Positions 7,359 to 13,933 of a stretch of DNA of 14,973 bases are shown here, piece after piece; within the stretch, counting starts at the first letter, position 1; each line of letters opens with the position of its first letter. The notes below the pieces were generated by a model, which was not told where the DNA came from, did not search any database, and saw only the letters and a list, made by a program, of their open reading frames with translations. The stretch comes from an uncultured Veillonella sp. (lineage in GTDB: Bacteria > Bacillota > Negativicutes > Veillonellales > Veillonellaceae). The stretch spans positions 1-14,973 of the forward strand of contig URQX01000028.1 in assembly GCA_900550175.1 (NCBI GenBank), read 5' to 3'. The position numbers and the translations under genes are program-made.

Positions 7359-7755
7359 TACGGCCTCCTACTAAACGAGTAAGACCATATGCAAAAATCA
7401 AGCTAATAGTAACACCGATATACATAGCTACTAAAAAAGCTACATCTCGGCCAGCTGTAGGCCAGCTCCATAGCATCGATAAATCTACACCGAGAAAAAT
7501 ACCTTTATAGCTAATACCGTGGATTATAATCCAACTTACAACATAAGCAATACGGCTAATTGATTTTCCATCTCCAAAGGTACTACTTTTAAACGATAAA
7601 TATGCCCAAGGCATTATTAGTGATAAAAGTAAATACCATACAAGTGCTACGGTCGCACTTGATCCATTATGAATCATATATGCAATAATAGGAATTACTA
7701 CGATAAATAGATTCAAATAAACGGATCTTTTACAAATATCCATTAATGTGTTCAT
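7351..7755 (-). CDS. Small membrane protein of unknown function (134 aa)
   Basis: This 134-residue protein has four probable membrane segments (about 11-28, 35-53, 67-83 and 103-127), a basic N-terminal patch (CKR) and a C-terminus ending GGRNE. I do not recognise the family. The central part (43-75) shares a constant-offset pattern with the following 280-residue protein: LSL, then P, K, F, D, S and SW at identical spacing. This suggests that the pair arose by duplication, with this copy reduced to an N-terminal half. The ATG has AGGAG six bases upstream. It is the first gene of the three-gene membrane operon, transcribed away from the terminator of the metal ATPase gene. Confidence 0.7.
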   Translation of the reverse strand: MNTLMDICKRSVYLNLFIVVIPIIAYMIHNGSSATVALVWYLLLSLIMPWAYLSFKSSTFGDGKSISRIAYVVSWIIIHGISYKGIFLGVDLSMLWSWPTAGRDVAFLVAMYIGVTISLIFAYGLTRLVGGRNE

Positions 7756-7815
7756 ATAGATCTCCTATGATATGTAATCTCTTTGTATTTTACAATAATC
7801 ATAGATAAATGTCAT

Positions 7816-7863
7816 CAAAAAAGAAAAACCTCCATACAGGTAAATGAATACCTTATATGGAGG
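7816..7863 (-). terminator. Intrinsic terminator of the P-type ATPase operon
   Basis: On the minus strand CCTCCATA and TATGGAGG form an 8-bp stem (7829-7863), extended inside by AGGTA/TACCT around a short loop, and followed by TTTTTCTTTTTTGATG. The stem starts 7 bases after the ATPase stop codon. It cleanly separates the metal module from the membrane-protein operon. Confidence 0.88.
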
Positions 7864-7870
7864 CTTCTAA

Positions 7871-10009
7871 TTAAGCTACTACAGAGTCAGCTGTTACATC
7901 AATTGTAGGAACAGCGTCCTTTGGTTCTTCTTTTTTCAACAATGGAGTCATGCTTTCTAAGCCGATACCCAATGTGAATAGATTATGCAACCAAGCTGTT
8001 TGACTTGGCGGCATAATACCGAGTACGCCACCACCAACAAGGGCGCCATTGAAACCAACGATACCATTGTAATTGGCTTTGATGCGTTTCATCAATGCCA
8101 TAGAAATACGGCGTAAATCTACAAGAGCTTGTAGATTATCGGAAGAAATAGTAACATTTGCAATTTTTTGAGCGATTGGTGCGCCTTCATTCATAGCGAT
8201 ACCAACATGTGCTTCAGAAATTGCTGGGGAATCGTTAATACCATCCCCTACCATCATAACAGTATAGCCTTCAGCTTTTGCTTGTTTTACATAAGCTGCT
8301 TTATCTTCTGGCAATACTTCAGCATGCAATTCATCGATGCCGAGTTCGTCAGCTACACGTTGTGCATTACGTTTGGAGTCACCAGTCATCATGACAACCT
8401 TTTTAATACCCAAAGTGTGTAAATCAGCTATAACTTGTTTTGCTTCCTCTCGAACAGGGTCTTTAATACAAATAACCGCTGCTAATGTACCCCCAATAGC
8501 GAGGTAAATATGGGAAGATGAATTTGGTAAATTGTTGAATTTTTCTTGTTCATCTGCAGGAATTTTTGTCTTTTCATCATCAAAGATGTAGTGAGCACTA
8601 CCAATACGTACACGGTAGCGACCGACTTTAGATGCAATACCATGAGCTACAACGTATTCTACATCGGAGTGCATTTCCTTGTGAGGCAAGTCATGATCCT
8701 TAGCAGCGCGTACAATTGCTTTTGCCATGGAGTGAGGGAAATGTTCCTCAATACATGCAGCTAATTTCAACATTTCATCTGCATCATGACCATTGAACGG
8801 GATGATTTGTTCAAACTCAGGTTCTGCTTTTGTAAGAGTACCAGTTTTATCGAACACAATCATATCTGCTTGTGCAATTTGTTCTAAGAACTTACCACCT
8901 TTAACAGTGATACCGCGTTTAGATGCTTCTTGCATAGCGGAAAGTACTGCTAATGGAATGGATAATTTTAGAGCACAAGAGAAGTCAACCATAACGAAAG
9001 ACAATGCTTTCATTACATTTCGAGTCAACAAGTATGTTAAACCAGCACCAATAAAGCTAATTGGAACTAATTTATCAGCCATGCGGTATGCTTGTTGTTC
9101 CATACCGGATTTCATTTGTTCAGACTCTTCAATGAGGTTAACGATTTTTTCGTAACGAGATGTTTTGGATGTGCTACGTACTTCTACAATAGCTTTACCG
9201 TCTTCAACAACAGTACCTGCATATACAGAACTGTCTTGATCGCGACGAACCGCTTCTGGTTCACCAGTCATGGAGCTTTCATTAACAAGAACAACACCAT
9301 CGATAACGACGCCATCCAATGGAATCACTTCGCCTTGGCGAATGATAATTTTATCACCTGCTACAACTTCGTTAACTGGCTTGCTCACTTCAATGTCATC
9401 AACTAAAACCCATACTTTATCTACGTTCAAGGACATGCTTTGAGCGAGATTTAATACGGATTTACGGTGAGTCCATTCTTCTAAGATATCACCAATACCT
9501 AATAGGTACATAACAGCACCAGCTGTAGGGTAGTCTTTTTGAAGTAAAGCAGCACCAATAGCTACACCATCAAGTACTTCGACAGTTAACTTACGTTGCC
9601 ACAATGTTTTAATAGCCTTACCGATAAATTTAATACCATCAAACCAAGCCCATGCAGCTGCAATAGGCGCCGGCAACACTGCTTTTTTACCTAAGTAAAG
9701 TGCAGTACGGTTGATCATCATTTCACGGTATTTTTTATTTACCAAGCGAGGGGAATATTCGTTTAAAGCAGGAGCTTCAGACAAATCTAAATCGCGTAGA
9801 GCTAACACTGCATCACGCACAGCATCAGAATCGCCATTATGTTTAATGGCGATTTGACTGCTACGAGTGTAGAAGGTTACATCTACAATTGCATCATTAA
9901 GGAGCAATGTATCCTCTACATAAGCTGCTTCAGCCTCTGTAAAGCGATGGCCAGTTACCTTAACATGCAAGCGATTTCTGAGTTTTCGTACAACAGAAAA
10001 TTGTAACAT
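7871..10009 (-). CDS. P1B-type metal-transporting ATPase, atypical (P1B-6/FezB-like)
   Basis: This is a P-type ATPase that moves a transition metal ion across a membrane at the cost of ATP. The 712-residue protein has TGEP (248-251) in the actuator domain, the phosphorylated aspartate in DKTGT (387-391), HFPH (423-426) in the HP region of heavy-metal pumps, MTGD (541-544) and GDGINDSPA (588-596). Two features are atypical. The N-terminal domain (1-80) looks like an HMA fold but has no CxxC. The core transport motif reads F343-S344-C345-A-L-K-L, where copper and zinc pumps have CPC. SCA-type motifs have been assigned to the poorly studied P1B-6 class, which I recall includes the ferrosome protein FezB; iron is therefore a plausible substrate, not a proven one. 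The gene follows the DUF6110-like gene by 15 bp and ends at a strong terminator. Confidence 0.9.
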   Translation of the reverse strand: MLQFSVVRKLRNRLHVKVTGHRFTEAEAAYVEDTLLLNDAIVDVTFYTRSSQIAIKHNGDSDAVRDAVLALRDLDLSEAPALNEYSPRLVNKKYREMMINRTALYLGKKAVLPAPIAAAWAWFDGIKFIGKAIKTLWQRKLTVEVLDGVAIGAALLQKDYPTAGAVMYLLGIGDILEEWTHRKSVLNLAQSMSLNVDKVWVLVDDIEVSKPVNEVVAGDKIIIRQGEVIPLDGVVIDGVVLVNESSMTGEPEAVRRDQDSSVYAGTVVEDGKAIVEVRSTSKTSRYEKIVNLIEESEQMKSGMEQQAYRMADKLVPISFIGAGLTYLLTRNVMKALSFVMVDFSCALKLSIPLAVLSAMQEASKRGITVKGGKFLEQIAQADMIVFDKTGTLTKAEPEFEQIIPFNGHDADEMLKLAACIEEHFPHSMAKAIVRAAKDHDLPHKEMHSDVEYVVAHGIASKVGRYRVRIGSAHYIFDDEKTKIPADEQEKFNNLPNSSSHIYLAIGGTLAAVICIKDPVREEAKQVIADLHTLGIKKVVMMTGDSKRNAQRVADELGIDELHAEVLPEDKAAYVKQAKAEGYTVMMVGDGINDSPAISEAHVGIAMNEGAPIAQKIANVTISSDNLQALVDLRRISMALMKRIKANYNGIVGFNGALVGGGVLGIMPPSQTAWLHNLFTLGIGLESMTPLLKKEEPKDAVPTIDVTADSVVA

Positions 10010-10024
10010 AGTTAAATCCTTCTA

Positions 10025-10285
10025 TTATTTGTTTTCTTCAAAGATTTCTTCGTTGCGTGCTTCGTTGATTTCTTGAGCTTCTGCCAATACATCAGATGCG
10101 GATGCTTGTACTTTTTCAGCTGTTTCTAATACAGTTTCTTTAGCGCGAAGACCAGCTGCTACGATACCAGCATATACTTTTTTTGCGTCTTTGGAAGTTA
10201 ACACTTTAAGACCTACAGTACCCAATGCAAGACCTGCTGCGAATAAGTTAGCGTTTTTAAGATTGTTTTGGTTGAAGTTGAACAT
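10025..10285 (-). CDS. DUF6110-like small membrane-anchored acidic protein, ATPase partner
   Basis: This 86-residue protein has one hydrophobic, Gly/Ala-rich segment at about 12-28 (NLFAAGLALGTVGLKVL). A basic helix (SKDAKKVYAG) comes next, then a long amphipathic, probably coiled helix (about 38-80), and the end is strongly acidic (EARNEEIFEENK). The pattern matches my memory of DUF6110 and resembles mycobacterial DUF1490/PacL proteins. PacL proteins assemble with a P-type ATPase at the membrane and bind metal through their acidic tail. Its gene lies 15 bp upstream of the P1B ATPase gene, so the two are almost certainly co-expressed partners. In ferrosome loci a small protein of this general kind (FezA) sits beside the ATPase FezB. 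Start: ATG with AAAGGG nine bases upstream. The family name is recalled, not searched. Confidence 0.8.
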   Translation of the reverse strand: MFNFNQNNLKNANLFAAGLALGTVGLKVLTSKDAKKVYAGIVAAGLRAKETVLETAEKVQASASDVLAEAQEINEARNEEIFEENK

Positions 10286-10330
10286 GATAATATCCCTTTC
10301 TACTAAATATATAAAAAATTACTTACTATA

Positions 10331-10371
10331 TTTGAAAAGAGGAGCCCATTATAGAGACCCCCTCTTTCAAA
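10331..10371 (-). terminator. Long hairpin between the Cys-rich gene and the DUF6110-like gene (attenuator or terminator)
   Basis: TTTGAAAGAGG and CCTCTTTTCAAA on the minus strand pair over 11 bp with one bulged T, around a G-rich loop that contains TATAAT. The hairpin starts about 18 bases after the Cys-rich gene stop. It is followed by ATATAGTAAG and then a T6 run about 12 bases further, so it is not a classical U-tract terminator. It may attenuate or stabilise the transcript between the two genes. Confidence 0.5.
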
Positions 10372-10389
10372 ATCAGAATTCGTATTAGC

Positions 10390-10596
10390 TTACTTAGCAG
10401 TACGTTTAATGCCTAATGCCTTATTGGAACCATCACAGCTGCAGTTACCACCGCAACCAGAAGATTTTTTAGAGCCAGACTTGGAGCCACCGTCACCACA
10501 GCCGCAGCCACCTTTACCAGACATTTGTTTGTAAAATTTATTACCGATATAAGCTAATGCTAATACAACTATGAGTCCTATAACAAGATTATCCAT
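10390..10596 (-). CDS. FeoB-associated Cys-rich membrane protein (68 aa)
   Basis: A short single-pass protein: an N-terminal membrane segment (about 4-18), a basic stretch (NKFYKQMSGK), then a Gly/Ser/Cys-rich tail with Cys31, 33, 48, 52 and 54 (GCGCG and CGGNCSC). It fits the family known as FeoB-associated Cys-rich membrane proteins, which often accompany feoAB in Firmicutes and may play the FeoC-like part or bind iron or an iron-sulfur cluster near the channel. Here it lies 231 bp downstream of feoB on the same strand, behind its own promoter candidate, and before the DUF6110-like and ATPase genes. It thus physically links import and the ATPase module. ATG start with AAAGAGG seven bases upstream. 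Biochemical function is not established. Confidence 0.85.
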   Translation of the reverse strand: MDNLVIGLIVVLALAYIGNKFYKQMSGKGGCGCGDGGSKSGSKKSSGCGGNCSCDGSNKALGIKRTAK

Positions 10597-10625
10597 TATT
10601 ATGCCTCTTTCTCAATATCTACTAA

Positions 10626-10654
10626 ATTATAATATGTGTATTAGTGATAAACAA
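10626..10654 (-). promoter_or_regulatory. Sigma-70-type promoter of the Cys-rich/DUF6110/ATPase module
   Basis: On the minus strand -35 TTGTTT (10649-10654) and -10 TATAAT (10626-10631) are separated by exactly 17 bases, placing the start about 20-25 bases upstream of the Cys-rich gene ATG. It would let the metal module be expressed separately from feoAB. Confidence 0.6.
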
Positions 10655-10689
10655 GATAAAAGCAATATCTAAAGGATATTTCCCTTTTC

Positions 10690-10726
10690 TCATTATCATT
10701 TAACCACGAATATTGATAATTATCAA
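10690..10726. promoter_or_regulatory. Fur-like dyads and a second promoter candidate upstream of the metal module
   Basis: TTGATAATTATCAA (10713-10726) is a perfect 14-base palindrome built of the GATAAT/ATTATC elements typical of Fur boxes. A second GATAAT element (minus strand AATGATAATGAG) lies at about 10690-10701. On the minus strand TTGATA with TTAAAT 17 bases later forms a weak promoter covered by both elements. Iron-dependent control by a Fur-family regulator is inferred, not shown. Confidence 0.45.
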
Positions 10727-10787
10727 GTATTATTTTTAAATTACTTATAACAAAATCGCAATGTTTTAATTCATTTTTGTTCAAAGC

Positions 10788-10828
10788 ATCTAAAAGTGGC
10801 TAAACTCTCCTATTTAGCGATTTTAGAT
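10788..10828 (-). terminator. Hairpin at the end of feoB
   Basis: ATCTAAAA pairs with TTTTAGAT and, inside it, GCTAAA with TTTAGC, separated by a small internal loop and an 8-base apical loop. The first base overlaps the feoB stop codon. No U tract follows (GCTTTGAACAAAAATG), so this is at most a weak terminator or a 3'-end stabiliser of the feoAB mRNA. Confidence 0.4.
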
Positions 10829-13200
10829 TAGAAACCTAATGCGCGACCTATGTTATAGAAGATGAAACATGCAATCCAAGCAAATGTATTTTCATAGAAG
10901 AACATGAAAGCAACCCATTTCCAAGAGCCTGTTTCACGTTTGATAACAGCTAATGTTGCCAAACAAGGTGGGTAAATTAAGATAAACAACATCATTGTCA
11001 AACCAATTAATGGTGTAAAATGAGAGTCGTTTTGTAGGTACTCAGTCAACGGTGCTGGATTTTGATCATCACCACCTACAGCATAGATAGTACCCAATGT
11101 AGAAATTACTACCTCTTTAGCCGCTAAACCAGCTACTAATGATAGGCCCATTTTCCAATCAAACCCCAATGGTTCTAGCACTGGGTTGATGGCTTTACCA
11201 AAGGATGCTGCATAGGATTGTTCAATTTTTTCAGCAGCTTTTTCTTTATCAAGTTTGTCATTTTCAGCATCTAAGTTAGCACTGTTTTTATACATTGCCC
11301 ATGCTGCTGGGAACAAGTCTTTATTTTCATCTTTAATATCATTGAATAATTCAGGTGCTTCAGAATCATCCTCTACTGCTACTTCAGGTTCATCTTCTCC
11401 TGCTTGCTTAGCAGCATCAGTAGCATCTTGTACAGTAGATTTCATATCTTCAACAATTTTATCAACTGCATCTTTTTGGTCATCTGTAGCAATACCGAAT
11501 TGAGCTAATGTAGCTGCATCTTTTACTTCATACTCTTGAGCAACTTGTTCTTTCGTTGCATCATAGTCTTTAGAGTATTCTACATCCATTGGGTACGCAG
11601 TAAGGAACCAAATCAAGATAGATGCAGCCATGATGAATGTACCAGCTTTAATGATGTACAATTTAGCACGTTCGTACATGTGCATCCAAGTAGCTTTCAA
11701 TGTAGGTAAATGATATGGAGGTAGTTCCATTACAAATGGTTCAGCTTCACCTGCAAATAAGAACTTACGGAAGATCTTTGCAAAGATAATACCGAAAATA
11801 ATGCCCAAGAAATATACAGAAAATACAACAAATGTACTATCCCAACCATTTGGGAAAAATGCATTTGCAAATAAGATATATACCGGTAAACGAGCAGAAC
11901 AGCTCATGAATGGTGTAATCAAGATTGTAACCATTCGATCCTTATAGTTATCAAGGATACGAGCGCCCATTACAGATGGTACGGAACAACCGAAACCTAA
12001 AAGCAACGGAATAAAGGATTTACCATGCAAACCACAAGCGCGCATTACACGGTCAATAACGAAGGCTGCACGAGCCATGTAACCAGTATCTTCCAAGAAA
12101 GAAATGCCAAGGAAGAGTAATAAAATTAATGGTAAGAATGAAAGTACCGCACCTACGCCGGCAATAATACCATCAGATACGAGTGACTGTAATTGGCCCT
12201 CTGGAATAGTCTGAACCGCATAAGCTTGTAATGCAGCGAAACCATCCTCAATCCAACCTTGAGGAATACCACCAACGAAGTTAACGAACGCAAACAATAA
12301 GTACATAACAACCATGAAGATTGGTAAGCCCCAAATTCGATGCGTTAAGATTTTGTCATAACGGTCAGAGCGTGTTTCCAATTGAGTTGGCGCTTGTGTT
12401 AAACATGTATTATATACTTCTACTGCAAAGCGGTGACGATATTCTTGGAAGACAATATCAAGATCAACTTGATCCTTAATTTCTTCACGAATAGCTTCAG
12501 CCTTTTGAATAACAGCTTCCGTATTATCAAAGCGCATCACCTTGCCAATAACGTCAGCATCTTTTTCTAACAACTTAACAGCAATCCAACGAAGTGGATA
12601 TGTAACAGTACCAGCTTGTTTTAGCAATTCTACAAGCTCACTAATTTTACCTTCTAACAAATCACCATAGTTAATTGTTACACCAGGAGCCTTTTGAGAA
12701 GCAGCTACACTAATTGTTGCTTCTAACAAGTCTTTTGTACCAATGTTTGTACGACCTACTGTGCTAACAATCGTAGCCCCTGTCATTTCTGCCATTTTTT
12801 TTAGGTCGTATTTGATGCCCATTTCTTCAGCAACGTCAGCCATGTTTAGAGCAATAACCATTGGCTTTTCAAGTTCCAATAATTGTGCAGCTAAATATAA
12901 GTTACGTTCCAAGTTAGATGCATCAAGAACATTAACAATAACATCTGGGTTATCATTTACGATAACATTACGCGCTACTAACTCATCCAAGGAACGTGCA
13001 GTTAAGCTATATGTACCTGGTAAGTCAATAAACAATAACTCATGACCATCAAAGTTCGTATGGCCTTCCTTTTTTTCTACTGTAACGCCAGCATAGTTAC
13101 CAACGTGTTGCTTCGCCCCTGTGATATTGTTAAACATTGTAGTTTTACCACAGTTAGGGTTACCTGCTAAGGCAATGCGAATTTGCCCATTTTCTGCCAT
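10828..13200 (-). CDS. feoB: FeoB, ferrous iron transporter (GTPase plus membrane domain)
   Basis: FeoB is the GTP-dependent Fe2+ importer of the cytoplasmic membrane. The 790-residue protein has an N-terminal G domain: G1 GNPNCGKTT (13-21), the G2 region VGNYAGVTVE (33-42), G3 DLPGTYSL (59-66) and G4 NMAD (119-122). A helical GDI-like region follows to about 270. The membrane domain then holds two Gate motifs, GCSVPSVMGARIL (404-416) and TPFMSCSARLPVY (429-441), and a C-terminal segment with YPPCLATL. An unusual acidic, Ala/Asp/Glu-rich insert of about 120 residues (538-658) lies between two membrane segments, where other FeoB proteins have a much shorter loop. Start: ATG with AGGAGG upstream, 9 bp after the feoA stop, so both form one operon. 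Fur-like dyads lie upstream of feoA. Confidence 0.98.
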   Translation of the reverse strand: MAENGQIRIALAGNPNCGKTTMFNNITGAKQHVGNYAGVTVEKKEGHTNFDGHELLFIDLPGTYSLTARSLDELVARNVIVNDNPDVIVNVLDASNLERNLYLAAQLLELEKPMVIALNMADVAEEMGIKYDLKKMAEMTGATIVSTVGRTNIGTKDLLEATISVAASQKAPGVTINYGDLLEGKISELVELLKQAGTVTYPLRWIAVKLLEKDADVIGKVMRFDNTEAVIQKAEAIREEIKDQVDLDIVFQEYRHRFAVEVYNTCLTQAPTQLETRSDRYDKILTHRIWGLPIFMVVMYLLFAFVNFVGGIPQGWIEDGFAALQAYAVQTIPEGQLQSLVSDGIIAGVGAVLSFLPLILLLFLGISFLEDTGYMARAAFVIDRVMRACGLHGKSFIPLLLGFGCSVPSVMGARILDNYKDRMVTILITPFMSCSARLPVYILFANAFFPNGWDSTFVVFSVYFLGIIFGIIFAKIFRKFLFAGEAEPFVMELPPYHLPTLKATWMHMYERAKLYIIKAGTFIMAASILIWFLTAYPMDVEYSKDYDATKEQVAQEYEVKDAATLAQFGIATDDQKDAVDKIVEDMKSTVQDATDAAKQAGEDEPEVAVEDDSEAPELFNDIKDENKDLFPAAWAMYKNSANLDAENDKLDKEKAAEKIEQSYAASFGKAINPVLEPLGFDWKMGLSLVAGLAAKEVVISTLGTIYAVGGDDQNPAPLTEYLQNDSHFTPLIGLTMMLFILIYPPCLATLAVIKRETGSWKWVAFMFFYENTFAWIACFIFYNIGRALGF

Positions 13201-13209
13201 GTGAACCTC

Positions 13210-13443
13210 CTATTGAACCTCTACATCAATCATGCCAGCTTCGCTTGTACGAAGTGCTAATTCAAAGTTTTTTACTTTGATTTCCACCGGATCCCCCAAA
13301 GGGGCAAACTTCATAACATAGATTTTTGTACCATTTACAAGCCCCATGTCAATTAGACGATGCTTAACATTGCCACTGCCATGTAGTGCAACAATAAGAC
13401 CAGACTCACCTGGTTTCATGTCTTTTAACTTTTTGATAGCCAT
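13210..13443 (-). CDS. feoA: FeoA, ferrous iron transport accessory protein
   Basis: A 77-residue SH3-like protein that assists FeoB at the cytoplasmic face. It begins MAIKKLKDMKPGESG and contains HRLIDMGLVNGTKIYVMKFAPLGDPVEIKV, the classic FeoA pattern (the LxxMGLxxGxxI element and the PLGDPxEI strand). Fifteen extra in-frame codons upstream are possible, but the ATG at 13443 has a strong AGGAGGTG ribosome binding site and gives the normal family length, so I place the start there. The stop is 9 bp before the feoB start. The gene heads the operon and is preceded by a promoter with an extended -10 and by Fur-like dyads. Confidence 0.95.
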   Translation of the reverse strand: MAIKKLKDMKPGESGLIVALHGSGNVKHRLIDMGLVNGTKIYVMKFAPLGDPVEIKVKNFELALRTSEAGMIDVEVQ

Positions 13444-13521
13444 ACGACACCTCCTAATTATTGTACCTAACAACCTCATATTAAACACACCAAATAATAA
13501 TGCGTATTAATATCTTAAACT

Positions 13522-13549
13522 ATTATATCAAAAAAATCATTAATTTCAA
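13522..13549 (-). promoter_or_regulatory. Promoter of feoAB
   Basis: On the minus strand -35 TTGAAA (13544-13549) and -10 TATAAT (13522-13527) are 16 bases apart, with TGA before the -10 making it an extended -10. It lies about 80 bases upstream of the feoA ATG. A Fur-like dyad sits five bases further upstream. Confidence 0.65.
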
Positions 13550-13554
13550 CAATT

Positions 13555-13574
13555 ATTATCATTTTTATGATAAT
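13555..13574. promoter_or_regulatory. Fur-like dyad immediately upstream of the feoAB promoter
   Basis: ATTATCAT (13555-13562) and ATGATAAT (13567-13574) are perfect inverted copies separated by four T. The half-sites are those of Fur boxes, but in the swapped order compared with the textbook TGATAAT-N-ATTATCA. The position beside the -35 element suggests iron-responsive repression. The regulator is inferred. Confidence 0.5.
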
Positions 13575-13598
13575 TTTCTATCTCATATATATACTTTT

Positions 13599-13619
13599 TT
13601 CTCATATTAAATATGAGAA
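13599..13619. promoter_or_regulatory. Perfect 21-bp palindrome in the feoA upstream region
   Basis: TTCTCATATT and AATATGAGAA are exact inverted copies around a single A. The arms contain TGAGAA, a common Fur half-site variant, and the right arm runs on into TATTTTATCA. A partial half copy (TCTCATAT) occurs at 13581-13588 and TTCTCATAAATAT near 13798. This is a strong candidate operator about 155-175 bases upstream of feoA. Confidence 0.5.
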
Positions 13620-13933
13620 TTATTTTATCATTAATCAAAATAAACCCTGCAGGGTATAGCTTTTTATGAACCAATACAAATCATAATTGCCCCCACCAAA
13701 TAAGAAGTACTACTAAGATTATCATTATTAATAATTTAATCATTCTCAATTAAACACTAAAATTTCATTTAAATATGAATACTTTAATGTTTTTTATTCT
13801 CATAAATATACATATATATCGTCATTTATCAATTTATTATCAATTAATAGCACTTTTAATTATTTCAAATTAACTTTACAGGCCTACCATAGTATCATAT
13901 AACATTAGACCCATATATAAAGTTTCAATTTAT

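Noticed and set aside
7756..7800. TTGTAA-17-TATCAT as a promoter for the 134-residue membrane protein gene
   Set aside because: The transcription start would fall inside the ribosome binding site; a promoter further upstream is needed, but I cannot identify it with confidence.
8793..9406. Two overlapping plus-strand open frames of 120 and 104 codons
   Set aside because: They lie wholly inside the P-type ATPase gene on the opposite strand, have no ribosome binding site and give low-complexity, unrecognisable proteins.
13444..13488. A 15-residue N-terminal extension of FeoA
   Set aside because: FeoA proteins begin close to the ATG at 13443, which has a strong AGGAGGTG site; the extra residues are not FeoA-like.
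13639..13670. Plus-strand terminator at the ACCCTGCAGGGT palindrome followed by T5
   Set aside because: The palindrome has no loop of its own and only a 3-4 bp stem could form; no plus-strand gene ends nearby.
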